The position numbers and the translations under genes were made by a program. A DNA stretch of 64,000 bases, taken from positions 1 through 64,000 of the forward strand of contig CANQSR010000009.1 in NCBI GenBank assembly GCA_947626575.1. The letters are read 5' to 3'. The first letter of the stretch is position 1. Every line of letters begins with the position of its first letter. Under the pieces are notes generated by a model. The model was not told where the DNA came from. It worked only from the letters and a program-made list of their open reading frames with translations, and did not search any database. Below are positions 7,611-16,052 of this stretch, piece after piece. This DNA comes from an uncultured Clostridia bacterium (lineage in GTDB: Bacteria; Bacillota; Clostridia; Christensenellales; Borkfalkiaceae).

Positions 7611-8510
7611 ATGAACGCGATCGAAATCAGGAATCTTACCAAGAGTTTCCGCGGGATGTACGCGCTCGACGGCCTCGATATGACCGTCCCGCAGGGGGCA
7701 ATTTACGGCTTCATCGGCGAGAACGGAAGCGGGAAATCGACCACCGAAAAGTGTATCTGCGGACATCTCGTTCCCGACAGGGGCAAGATAACGCTGTTCG
7801 GAAGGCCCTATACCGACGCGGGCGTCCGCGCAAAAGTGGGGGCGCTCATCGAGAACACGGGGTGCTTTCCCTCGTCGAGCGTCTACAATAACCTCATGAT
7901 GCAGGCGATCAATTTGGGGCTGAAAGATAGGAGCGGCGAGATACAAAGGGTTTTGAAGATCGTCCGCATGGAGGACAACGCGCGCCTCACCTTCAAGAAG
8001 TGTTCGCTCGGCATGAAACAGCGCATCGGCATCGCCATGGCGCTCCTCGGCGACCCCGCGCTTCTCATCCTCGATGAGCCAATCAACGGACTCGATACCG
8101 ACGGGATGCGGCTCATGCGGGAGATCCTCGTGGACATTACCAAAAATTACGGTTGCACCGTCCTCATTTCCTCGCATATCTTGGGCGAACTCGAAAAAAT
8201 CGCTACCCATTACGGCATTATCCGTCAAGGCAAGATGATAAAAGAAATTGCCGCCTCGGAAATGGACGGCCGCTCGCAGGTCTATGTCTCCCTGAAAACG
8301 GGGGACGACCGCGCCGCCTATGACCTCTTACGGCGGGGCGGGTGCAACGTCAAATTCGAGGAAGGCGAGCTTCGCGTCTATGACATCATGGATACGGCAA
8401 GGCTCTCGGCCTACCTTTTGCAGAACGGCTTCGCGCCGAGCGAGCTGAAAAAACATAAGATAGGTCTCGAAGAATACTATGTTTCCCTCATGAGCGGGAA
8501 GGCGGTGTAA
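7611..8510 (+). CDS. ABC transporter ATP-binding protein (bacitracin type)
   Basis: 299 residues. Walker A GENGSGKST is at about 38-46, signature CSLGMKQRIGIAMALLGDP, Walker B LLILDEPINGLD, and the switch His in ISSHILGELE. The C-terminal ~80 residues match BcrA-type ATPases that pair with six-span permeases in peptide-antibiotic export or lantibiotic immunity. SD AAGGAGG. It overlaps functionally with the permease starting 2 bp later. A paralogue of exactly equal length lies at 9467, so this locus carries a duplicated transporter. Confidence 0.92.
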   Translation: MNAIEIRNLTKSFRGMYALDGLDMTVPQGAIYGFIGENGSGKSTTEKCICGHLVPDRGKITLFGRPYTDAGVRAKVGALIENTGCFPSSSVYNNLMMQAINLGLKDRSGEIQRVLKIVRMEDNARLTFKKCSLGMKQRIGIAMALLGDPALLILDEPINGLDTDGMRLMREILVDITKNYGCTVLISSHILGELEKIATHYGIIRQGKMIKEIAASEMDGRSQVYVSLKTGDDRAAYDLLRRGGCNVKFEEGELRVYDIMDTARLSAYLLQNGFAPSELKKHKIGLEEYYVSLMSGKAV

Positions 8511-8511
8511 C

Positions 8512-9330
8512 ATGGAAAATGCGAAAACGTTGCAATTCGAAAGACCGAGCTTTTCTGAACGGCTTAAAGGTATGCTCGGCGTGGACTTCTATCGCTTGTT
8601 CCATACGCCGCTCTTCTATATCTTCATCGTGATTGCGGCACTCATTCCCGCGCTTGTGTCTATGGGAGCTATGGGCGAAGGCGAAACGGCGGGAATGTTT
8701 ACAAACGCTTGGCAGATCATCGCCGCAGACAGCCCGCTGTATATCGTTCACAATATGGGCGAATACGCCAACATGAACATGGTCTTTATCTTCGGCGGCA
8801 TCATGGTTTCCATCTTCATCGGCCACGACTACCGCAGCGGGTACGTCAAGCAACTGTTTACCACCCACGCCAAGAAAGAGGACTATATGATAAGCAAAAC
8901 CCTCGTTTCCGCGTTCTCAATGGTGTGTATGTGCTTTACTTATCTCATCGGCGGAATGATCGCGGGAGCGGCGACGGGACTTCCGTTTTCCATAGACGGC
9001 GGCTCGCTTGTCTGCGCCATTTTGGGAAAAGTTATCATGAGCCTCGGTTGGGCGAGCCTGTACACCTTTATCAATATCATCTTCCGCAGGAAGTTCGGCA
9101 TTTCCATTGCCCTGTGCTTTGTGTTAGGGACGGGAATCCCCGTCATCGGCGCGGCGGCACTCGTCGGAAATACGGCGGCACTCAATATCTTCCTTTACGG
9201 TTCGTCGGTGCAGGCGTGCCTCTCTTCGGACTTTGTTTCCGTCGCGGTCTGCCTCATGAACTCTGCCGTCTGGGCGGTCGTCTACAACGTCCTCGGCGCG
9301 GTCATCCTCTATCATAGGGACGTGTATTGA
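8512..9330 (+). CDS. ABC-2 type permease
   Basis: 272 residues with about six membrane spans (first at about 32-52, last at about 245-268). The HDYRSGYVKQLFTTHAKKEDY loop between spans 2 and 3 is typical of ABC-2/BcrB-type permeases. It begins immediately after its ATPase. Together they should move a hydrophobic or peptide substrate out of the membrane; the substrate cannot be told from sequence. Confidence 0.87.
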   Translation: MENAKTLQFERPSFSERLKGMLGVDFYRLFHTPLFYIFIVIAALIPALVSMGAMGEGETAGMFTNAWQIIAADSPLYIVHNMGEYANMNMVFIFGGIMVSIFIGHDYRSGYVKQLFTTHAKKEDYMISKTLVSAFSMVCMCFTYLIGGMIAGAATGLPFSIDGGSLVCAILGKVIMSLGWASLYTFINIIFRRKFGISIALCFVLGTGIPVIGAAALVGNTAALNIFLYGSSVQACLSSDFVSVAVCLMNSAVWAVVYNVLGAVILYHRDVY

Positions 9331-9466
9331 GGGAACCGGCATCCTCATTCCGAGGGAGCGAAGCGACCGAGAGAATCTTCTTTCTGCCGTACGGCTTTAC
9401 AAGATACACGCCGCCGCGAGACGCGGCGGCGGTATGAGGGAGCAAATCTCAAACAGGGAGAAACCC
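9331..9466 (+). repeat. Intergenic repeat fragment and hairpin between ABC pairs
   Basis: A CATTCCGAGGGAGCGAAGCG piece of the dispersed repeat family is followed by the hairpin CGCCGCCGCG-AGA-CGCGGCGGCG (9409-9431). It has no T-run, so it may be an mRNA stability element within one long operon. Confidence 0.6.
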
Positions 9467-10366
9467 ATGAATGCGATCGAAATCAGAAACTTAACAAAGA
9501 CCTTCGGCGAGAAACACGCAGTAAACGGGCTAACCATGTCCGTGCCTGAGGGTGCGATTTACGGTTTCATCGGCGAAAACGGAAGCGGAAAATCGACGAC
9601 GGAAAAGCTCATCTGCGGGCTCATTCAGCCGAGCGGCGGCGAGATCAAACTTTGGGGAAAAGACCGTAATGAGCAGAGCGTCCGCGAGAAGATAGGCGTT
9701 CTCATCGAGGCCCCCGGCTGCTTTCCCAACTACACCGTCTGGAACAATATGAAACTGCAAGCCGCCAACCTCGGCATCAAGAACGAGGACGAAGAGATAC
9801 GGCGCGTTTTGCGCCTCGTCCGCATGGACGGCGCGGCGAGCAATAAATTCAAAAACTGCTCGCTCGGCATGAAGCAGCGGATCGGCATCGCGTTTGCGCT
9901 CCTCGGCGACCCCAAACTTCTCGTTCTCGATGAGCCGATCAACGGCCTCGATGCCGACGGCATGCGCATCATGCGCGAGATATTGACCGACCTTTCCCGC
10001 CGCGGCACGACGGTTCTCATCTCCTCACATATCTTGGGCGAACTCGAAAAAATCGCCACCCATTACGGCATTATCCGCGGCGGAAAGATGCTCAAAGAGA
10101 TGACCGCCTCAGAGCTGAACGCCGATTGCCCGACCTATGTGGCCCTCAAAACAGACGAAATGCAGACGGCGCGGGAGATATTACAGCGGGCGTTCGGGCG
10201 GGCGGATATGGATCAGCAGTCGGGCGAGATCCGCGTCTATGGAGCGTATGCGGAAGAAGTCGCAAAGTACCTCTTCGGAAATTTCGGCATCGCCGTGAGC
10301 GAGATCCGCACGGCAAAGATCAGCCTCGAAGAGTATTATATCGATCTCATGCGGGAGGGGAAATAA
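9467..10366 (+). CDS. ABC transporter ATP-binding protein, paralogue 2
   Basis: 299 residues from ATG 9467, preferred over the upstream in-frame ATG at 9434 because it matches the MNAIEIRNLTK start of its paralogue and has AGGGAG upstream. Walker A GENGSGKST, signature CSLGMKQRIGIAFALLGDP, Walker B LLVLDEPINGLD and ISSHILGELEK are intact. Similarity to 7611-8510 is high through the nucleotide-binding domain and lower in the C-terminal region, which suggests the two act with their own permeases. Confidence 0.92.
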   Translation: MNAIEIRNLTKTFGEKHAVNGLTMSVPEGAIYGFIGENGSGKSTTEKLICGLIQPSGGEIKLWGKDRNEQSVREKIGVLIEAPGCFPNYTVWNNMKLQAANLGIKNEDEEIRRVLRLVRMDGAASNKFKNCSLGMKQRIGIAFALLGDPKLLVLDEPINGLDADGMRIMREILTDLSRRGTTVLISSHILGELEKIATHYGIIRGGKMLKEMTASELNADCPTYVALKTDEMQTAREILQRAFGRADMDQQSGEIRVYGAYAEEVAKYLFGNFGIAVSEIRTAKISLEEYYIDLMREGK

Positions 10367-10367
10367 C

Positions 10368-11153
10368 ATGAATGCGAACGGTTTCGGAAAACGCCTCAAA
10401 ACCATGCTCAAAGTGGATGCGCGCAGAATGCTTACCATGCCCACGGTGTGGATCATGCTCGCAGTCTCCCTCGCGCTCCCCGTCCTCATCCTCGTGATGA
10501 CCTCTTTCGTGGGGGGCATGTCCGAGACAGACCCTTCTGGGAGCGCGCAAATGTCCTTTACGAACGTCTGGCAGGCGATCGGCTCGGCGGCGGGCGGAAA
10601 CGCGATGAGCATGGACCTTACGGGTATGTGCAACATCAACCTTCTGTACTTTCTTGTGGCGATCTTTGTGTGTCTCTTTGTGGGCGAGGACTTCCGAAGC
10701 GGATACGTCAAGAACCTCTTCACGGTGCGCGCGAAGAAGCTCGATTACGTCCTCTCCAAAACGATCGTGCTGTTTGCGGCATCGGCGGGTATGTTCCTTT
10801 TGTACTTCGTCGGCGCGATGATCGGCGGCGGGATCGCGGGGCTTTCCTTCGACGTCGCGGAAGCGGGCGCAACCGCGGGCGGCATCATCGCCTGCATGGT
10901 AAGCAAAGTGTTCTTCGCGCTCGTCTTTGTTTCCATCGCCCTGACGCTTTCCGCCGTCGGAAAGCAAAAACTGTGGCTCTCCATCCTCGGCTCTTTGGCG
11001 GCGGGCATGCTCCTCTTTACGATGATCCCCATGATGACGCCGCTCGATGCGGGCGCGTTCAACGTCGCGCTGTGCGTTCTCGGCGGCCCCTTGTTCGCCG
11101 CGGGGCTGGGGGCGGTCAGCAACATCATTCTGAATAAGACGAGCCTCGTTTAG
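10368..11153 (+). CDS. ABC-2 type permease, paralogue 2
   Basis: 261 residues, about six membrane spans. The GEDFRSGYVKNLFTVRAKKLDYVLSK loop matches that of the first permease. It starts 2 bp after its ATPase, as in the first pair. It lacks the longer N-terminus of paralogue 1. It completes the tandem transporter duplication. Confidence 0.87.
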   Translation: MNANGFGKRLKTMLKVDARRMLTMPTVWIMLAVSLALPVLILVMTSFVGGMSETDPSGSAQMSFTNVWQAIGSAAGGNAMSMDLTGMCNINLLYFLVAIFVCLFVGEDFRSGYVKNLFTVRAKKLDYVLSKTIVLFAASAGMFLLYFVGAMIGGGIAGLSFDVAEAGATAGGIIACMVSKVFFALVFVSIALTLSAVGKQKLWLSILGSLAAGMLLFTMIPMMTPLDAGAFNVALCVLGGPLFAAGLGAVSNIILNKTSLV

Positions 11154-11243
11154 TTCGGCGGGCGTGTTTCGTATAGGGAGGCGCGGCGGGCTTCCGATGC
11201 CGAAAATTTGTGCGGCGATATGGATTTTATTTTTGAAAAATCC

Positions 11244-11272
11244 TTGCTTTCGGCGGGCGGCGGTGCTATAAT
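11244..11272 (+). promoter_or_regulatory. Ferritin promoter
   Basis: TTGCTT, 17 bp, TATAAT, then AAAGGGAGG before the start. No Fur-box-like palindrome is obvious. Confidence 0.7.
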
Positions 11273-11296
11273 ATTGCGAAAAAGGGAGGTAAGTTC

Positions 11297-11815
11297 ATGT
11301 TAAACGAAAAAATCGCAACCATGCTCAACGACCAGATCAACAAGGAACTCTATTCGGCCTATCTCTATCTGGATTTCGCCAATTACTATGCCGACGAGGG
11401 CCTCGACGGCTTTGCCCATTGGTATGAGGTGCAGGCGCAGGAAGAGCGCGACCACGCGTTCATGATCCGCAGGTATCTCTTGAACAACGGCGTGCGGGTG
11501 AAGTTCTCGGCCATCGAAAAGCCCGCCAAGACCTTCGCAAACCACCTCGCGCCCTTGCAGGCGGGCTTTGAGCATGAGCAGTACGTCACTTCGCTCATCA
11601 CGGCCATCTATCACGAGGCGTTCGGGCAGAAGGATTACAAGACCATGCAGTTCCTCGATTGGTTCATCAAGGAGCAGGGCGAGGAAGAGACCAACGCCGA
11701 CGACCTCATCAAGAAGATGAAGCTGTTCGGGGGCGACGCAAAGGGCCTCTATGCGCTGAACCAGGAGCTTGCGGCGCGGGTCTACACGCCTTCGGCCACA
11801 GGCCCCGCAATGTGA
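11297..11815 (+). CDS. ftnA: Non-haem ferritin
   Basis: 172 residues. The four-helix bundle is recognisable: NDQINKELYSAYLYLDFANY with the first ferroxidase Glu, QAQEERDHAFMIRRYL (the E..H iron-binding pair), and later FLDWFIKEQGEEETNADDLI with further metal-ligand Glu. The family oxidises Fe(II) and stores it as a mineral inside a 24-mer shell. It has its own promoter and a strong terminator. Confidence 0.95.
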   Translation: MLNEKIATMLNDQINKELYSAYLYLDFANYYADEGLDGFAHWYEVQAQEERDHAFMIRRYLLNNGVRVKFSAIEKPAKTFANHLAPLQAGFEHEQYVTSLITAIYHEAFGQKDYKTMQFLDWFIKEQGEEETNADDLIKKMKLFGGDAKGLYALNQELAARVYTPSATGPAM

Positions 11816-11835
11816 CCGCACGAAAAAAATGTTCG

Positions 11836-11874
11836 AAAAAACGGACCCCATGTATGACATGGGGTCCGTTTTTT
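11836..11874. terminator. Bidirectional terminator, ferritin/GH43
   Basis: AAAAAACGGACCCCATGT-ATG-ACATGGGGTCCGTTTTTT is perfectly symmetrical and lies between convergent genes. Confidence 0.93.
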
Positions 11875-11885
11875 ATGGAAAAGAA

Positions 11886-13184
11886 TTATTTGTGATCGCT
11901 GAATTGGGAGTTGTAGAGATCCTCTTTGTCGATATGGAACTGCGGAACGCCGTTGCGGTCGAAGGTGATCTTCATTACGTGCGCGTGGCGGTTGAAGTCG
12001 AGCAGACTGTCGCCCGTGATATCCTTATAATCGCGGAAGTGCAGGATGCACAGCTGTTCGCCGTTATCGCCCTCCACGAAGCAGTTGTGGCCGGGGCCGT
12101 AAATTTTGAGGCTCTCATCCGTTTGGAACACGGGTTCGGGGTACTTCGTCCAATTCTCCTTGACCATGGGGTCGTCGCAGGCGTCGATCTCCAAAAGGCC
12201 CATGCAGTATTCGTAGCCCGTGGCGGCGGCCGAAAAACTCACGAAGATCTTGCCCGCATGTTGCAACACGGCGGGGCCTTCGTTGACGCTCTCGCGCAGT
12301 TTTTCCCAATCATAGTCGGGCTGGGTGAGGAGCATGGGCTGGGTCGCGAGGGTGAAGGGGTCCGCCAGCTCGGCGATATAGAGGTTGGAAGAGGAGGGCT
12401 TCTGCGCCCAGATCGCATACCACTTATCGAGTTCTTCGTGATAGAACACCGTCATATCGAGGGACATGCCGCTGTTGAAGGAGAAGCCGTCGCCCGCAGT
12501 CTTTTTCATCACGCCCATGTACTCCCATTCGTCGTGCATGGGGTCGTCGCCCGTGCAGCGGAGCGCGCAGCATTTGATATCCCACAGGCTGCCCTGGCTG
12601 TATGCAAAATAGATGACCCATTGCCCCATGATATAGTGAAGTTCGGGCGCCCACACATACTTTTCCTTGAAGTTGGCGTCCATATGCCAGATCTCCTTGG
12701 GTACGGCCGCCGCGATGCCGTTCACCGAGTCCGCCGCGGTGAGTTCGATGCGGTCGTATTGGGGATAGGACCCCGTGAAGTAATACATGCCCTCGTGCTT
12801 ATAGAGGTAGGGGTCGGCGCGGAGCGTCACGAGCGGGGAGAGATAGTCGCCGCCCACATCGGGAGATGCGCTCTCGCCGCCATCCACCGTCGCCTCACGC
12901 ACAACGACGCCGCTCTCTTCGGGCGCGGCCTCGGTTTGGAGCGGAGAAAGGGGGGAGACCTCGGACATGCCCCCCTCGGATGCTTCCAAAGCGTGCGTTG
13001 TGGGCGTCTCAAAAAGGCCGCTGTTTTCAGGGGCTTGGGGCAGGGAAGGCGCCGTTTCGGTCATGGCCGCGGGCGCTTTTACAGAAGCGTCCGGCGCGAA
13101 CTCTTCCCCGTACGCGGCATGAAGGCCGAGCGCAAGGGGCGCGCACAGCGCCAAACTACATGCAACACACAGGATGCGTTTCAT
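11886..13184 (-). CDS. Secreted glycoside hydrolase, GH43-like
   Basis: 432 residues. A signal peptide (residues 1-26, cut near AYG) and a Pro/Ala/Glu-rich linker precede a five-bladed propeller. GH43 landmarks are visible: base Asp in LRADPYLY (D124), WAPELH (178-183), the modulating Asp in SLDMTVF (D243), the acid Glu in NEGPAVL (E302), and HAHVMKITFDRNGVPQF near the end. Family members act on arabinan/xylan side chains; the linkage cannot be told. SD GAGGAGG. It is divergent from three surface proteins with which it probably works. Confidence 0.85.
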   Translation of the reverse strand: MKRILCVACSLALCAPLALGLHAAYGEEFAPDASVKAPAAMTETAPSLPQAPENSGLFETPTTHALEASEGGMSEVSPLSPLQTEAAPEESGVVVREATVDGGESASPDVGGDYLSPLVTLRADPYLYKHEGMYYFTGSYPQYDRIELTAADSVNGIAAAVPKEIWHMDANFKEKYVWAPELHYIMGQWVIYFAYSQGSLWDIKCCALRCTGDDPMHDEWEYMGVMKKTAGDGFSFNSGMSLDMTVFYHEELDKWYAIWAQKPSSSNLYIAELADPFTLATQPMLLTQPDYDWEKLRESVNEGPAVLQHAGKIFVSFSAAATGYEYCMGLLEIDACDDPMVKENWTKYPEPVFQTDESLKIYGPGHNCFVEGDNGEQLCILHFRDYKDITGDSLLDFNRHAHVMKITFDRNGVPQFHIDKEDLYNSQFSDHK

Positions 13185-13243
13185 CGTATCCTCCTCGTTT
13201 CTCGAAAATTTGGGCTATCATAGCACATCGCGCGGAAAAAATC

Positions 13244-13363
13244 AATAGGTATTTTCAAAAAAAGCAAAATTGTCAACAAAAAATTTTCCGAAAAATAGAT
13301 TTATAGATTTTCTTAACATTTTTTTATTTTAATATTGACAGGATACCTATTTTATGATATTCT
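13244..13363. promoter_or_regulatory. Divergent promoters, GH43 / surface operon
   Basis: Plus strand: TTGACA (13335-13340), 17 bp, TATTCT (13358-13363). Minus strand: TTGACA (revcomp 13271-13276) with a weak -10 about 17 bp on. ATACCTATT occurs in the spacer of the plus promoter (13343-13351) and, on the minus strand, at the -10 of the other (about 13244-13253), so a common regulator could bind both. Confidence 0.6.
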
Positions 13364-13391
13364 CGCGCAAATCACAGATAGGGGGAAACGT

Positions 13392-16052
13392 ATGGGAAGC
13401 ATCAGACGGCGTTTGGGACGTTGCACGATCCTGCTCGGTTTGGGCATTGCGCTGACGGCGGGCCTTCTCTTGCCCGCGGGGTTTGCGCAGGCGTCGGCTT
13501 CGGCAACGGATCTGAGCGCGGAACAGCTCGCATTGCGTGAAAAACTTGTCGTCAGATACAGTTTAGACGATACCGCGGCGGGGGAGGGCGCAAAACTTGC
13601 GGCGACCACGTGGGATAAGAACACGCAGGCCTTTGTTGCGGATACGGCGCACGACGCCACGGTGACCAACCAAGTCCAAAACAGAGCCACGGGAACGGTC
13701 TCGGCTACGAGCGGCAAAGAAGAGGGCGCGCTGACCTTTACGGCAAGCGCCCATGCGCGGGCGGATTTTCATCTGCCTGCGGACGCGACGGGCATGACCG
13801 TCTCCATGTGGGTCAAGAACGTCAACACCTATTGGTCCAGCCTCGTGGAGTTCTGGGACGGCTCCGACGGCGGCCGCTTCGGCAAGGGTACCATGCAGGG
13901 TAATGGCGGCAGAGCCAACGAAGGGGATGCGTGGAGCGCAAACTGCCCCGCACACGCCGCCGCCACGATAGCCGAGGGCGGCGGATGGGATTCCTTCTGC
14001 ATCAACGTCAACAGCAGCGATAACGGCGGCGGGGCGGTCGACCCCATGAAGGCGGATACGTGGTATCAGGTGACGTTTGCGCTGACTTCCACCGAGATGC
14101 GGGCCTACCGTGACGGCGTCTTGAAGCAGACTTTCGATAAGAGCAACGCACCGTCGGTACTCGGCTCCATCATGAGGGCGGCGAAGAACCAGACGAAAGG
14201 CAAACTCGGCATCCGTCTGAGCCTTGATACAAACGACGGGGACATCCTCGACGAATTCCGTATCTACAACGGCGCGATGACCGACGACGAGGTGCGCACG
14301 CTCTACTTTGAGTATGACCCCGCCGCGGAATTGCCCTACTTTATCCCCGAATATTACGACGTGCAGGGTCTTCTCTATCCCGAAGAACTGCTTATCGGCG
14401 GCGCAACGGAAGTGACGGACGGCCCGGACGGCACCAAGAAGGGCGTGACGGAAAACGGCATCGAATATACTTATAAGCCTCTTACGGGGAAGGCCACTGC
14501 CGACCGCGATGAAACGGGCATAAAGCTGCAACTTTCCAAGGGCATCTATACGAGCAGCGCGACCGTAAAATTCCGCCGCACGCTCAACCTGCAAGCGGAG
14601 AAACTCGGCTATAAGATCGGCGGCGAGGCCCACGAGATCCCCGTCCCCGCCCAAAACGGCGGCGAGATCGTCGTCAAAGTGGCGGCGGGTACCGATCTCT
14701 CTGAGGTCGAGGGCGACATCGCCGTAAAGATGTTGGAAGGCGACGGCGATGCGAACAACTATGAGACGGCGTTTTCCTACAACGCTCGGACGCACACCGC
14801 CCTCGTGCGCTGTACGTATAAGCCCTTCCGCGGGCAGGATGCGTTCTACACCGTCCGCTTCGCGGAAAAGAACACCGGGGCGTTGGAGAGCGCGTCCGTC
14901 ACGGGCGGCCTTGCCGCGTTGCACCTCACCGAGGAGAGTTTTGCGGACGGTGCGGTGAACGTCCCCGTGCGGGATATAGCTTCCTTTGAACTCAGCGTCT
15001 CGCTCACGCTTGCGGAGGGAGCTACGGCGAACACCGCGCTGACGTTTACGGCGGCCGATCTCAAAGAGGGCAAGCTCTCCTTCATCATCACAAACGAGAA
15101 CGGCGAGGAAAAGACGTATTCGCTCGTCCCCGTCGTCCTCTCTTCGGATGCCAAACTCTCCGCGCTCTCGGCGGGAAGCTATGCGCTTTCCCCCGCATTT
15201 GCGGAGGATACGGAGGCCTATGAGGTCACGGCGGACATGGGGGAGGGCGCAAAGGTACTTGCGGCCGTCGCCGCCACCCCTGCAAGCGATAAGGCCGTCG
15301 TACAGAAGCATTACGATAAGACTTCGGGCAACATCGTCATCACCGTGACGGCCGAGGACGGCACGGCAAAGCAATATACGATAGCGGTGCATGAGCGGGA
15401 TACCGACGCATCGCTTGCGGGCATCGACGTGGGCGGCGCGCCGCTCGGCGGCTTCGACCCCGCCCAAGAGGCCTATACCTTCAAATACAAGGGGAGCGCT
15501 CCCTCCGTCACGGCCCGCGCGGCTTCCGCGAAGGCAAAAGTTGCCGTCGGCGAAGCGGATGCAGAGGGCAAAGTGACGATCGCCGTCACGGCCGAGAGCG
15601 GCGCGAAAAAGACGTATTCGGTGACGCTCGTGAAGATGAATTCGGATACCTCGCTCAAACTGTATTTGGGCGGAACGGAAGTCACCTTTACGGACATGGT
15701 AGCCGCCTACAACGTGCCGCTCGGCGTTCAGCCCGACCTCATCCCCGTGAAGGCCGAGGCCGCGGAGGGCGCGGACGTCGTCTGCCGCAGGGAAGAAAAC
15801 AAGCTGGTATTCACCGTCACTGCCGAGGACGGCACGGCGGCCGAATACACGGTAAACCTTACTTCCGCGCAGGCGGCCTTCGGGGAAGGCGCCCCTGAGG
15901 ATAACAGCCCCGCGCCGAACAATGCGGGCATGATCGGGGGCATCGTGGGCGGCGTCATCGGCGGCGTGGCCGTTGCGGGCGCGGTGGCGCTTTTGCTGAT
16001 ACTGAAACGCAAAAAATCGTTGGGGGGAAAGCGTGATGAAAAGCAAGATTAA
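13392..16052 (+). CDS. Cell-surface LamG/cadherin-like-domain protein
   Basis: 886 residues from ATG 13392 (AGGGGGAAACGT upstream). Signal peptide about 1-35. A concanavalin-like LamG domain follows (about 55-290; MTVSMWVKN, DTWYQVTFALT, ILDEFRIYNGAMTDDEV). After a central beta-rich part come three cadherin-like beta-sandwich repeats, beginning DAKLSALSAG, DASLAGIDVG and DTSLKLYLGG, each ending in a V(T)AEDGTA..YTV-type strand. The C-terminus is a Gly-rich membrane span plus KRKKSLGGKR anchor, not an LPXTG. It probably binds or displays glycan-active surface domains; the function is not known. Confidence 0.8.
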   Translation: MGSIRRRLGRCTILLGLGIALTAGLLLPAGFAQASASATDLSAEQLALREKLVVRYSLDDTAAGEGAKLAATTWDKNTQAFVADTAHDATVTNQVQNRATGTVSATSGKEEGALTFTASAHARADFHLPADATGMTVSMWVKNVNTYWSSLVEFWDGSDGGRFGKGTMQGNGGRANEGDAWSANCPAHAAATIAEGGGWDSFCINVNSSDNGGGAVDPMKADTWYQVTFALTSTEMRAYRDGVLKQTFDKSNAPSVLGSIMRAAKNQTKGKLGIRLSLDTNDGDILDEFRIYNGAMTDDEVRTLYFEYDPAAELPYFIPEYYDVQGLLYPEELLIGGATEVTDGPDGTKKGVTENGIEYTYKPLTGKATADRDETGIKLQLSKGIYTSSATVKFRRTLNLQAEKLGYKIGGEAHEIPVPAQNGGEIVVKVAAGTDLSEVEGDIAVKMLEGDGDANNYETAFSYNARTHTALVRCTYKPFRGQDAFYTVRFAEKNTGALESASVTGGLAALHLTEESFADGAVNVPVRDIASFELSVSLTLAEGATANTALTFTAADLKEGKLSFIITNENGEEKTYSLVPVVLSSDAKLSALSAGSYALSPAFAEDTEAYEVTADMGEGAKVLAAVAATPASDKAVVQKHYDKTSGNIVITVTAEDGTAKQYTIAVHERDTDASLAGIDVGGAPLGGFDPAQEAYTFKYKGSAPSVTARAASAKAKVAVGEADAEGKVTIAVTAESGAKKTYSVTLVKMNSDTSLKLYLGGTEVTFTDMVAAYNVPLGVQPDLIPVKAEAAEGADVVCRREENKLVFTVTAEDGTAAEYTVNLTSAQAAFGEGAPEDNSPAPNNAGMIGGIVGGVIGGVAVAGAVALLLILKRKKSLGGKRDEKQD

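Noticed and set aside
11769..13223. 484-residue plus-strand frame over the GH43 gene
   Set aside because: Antisense shadow of a gene with clear GH43 residues, signal peptide and SD.
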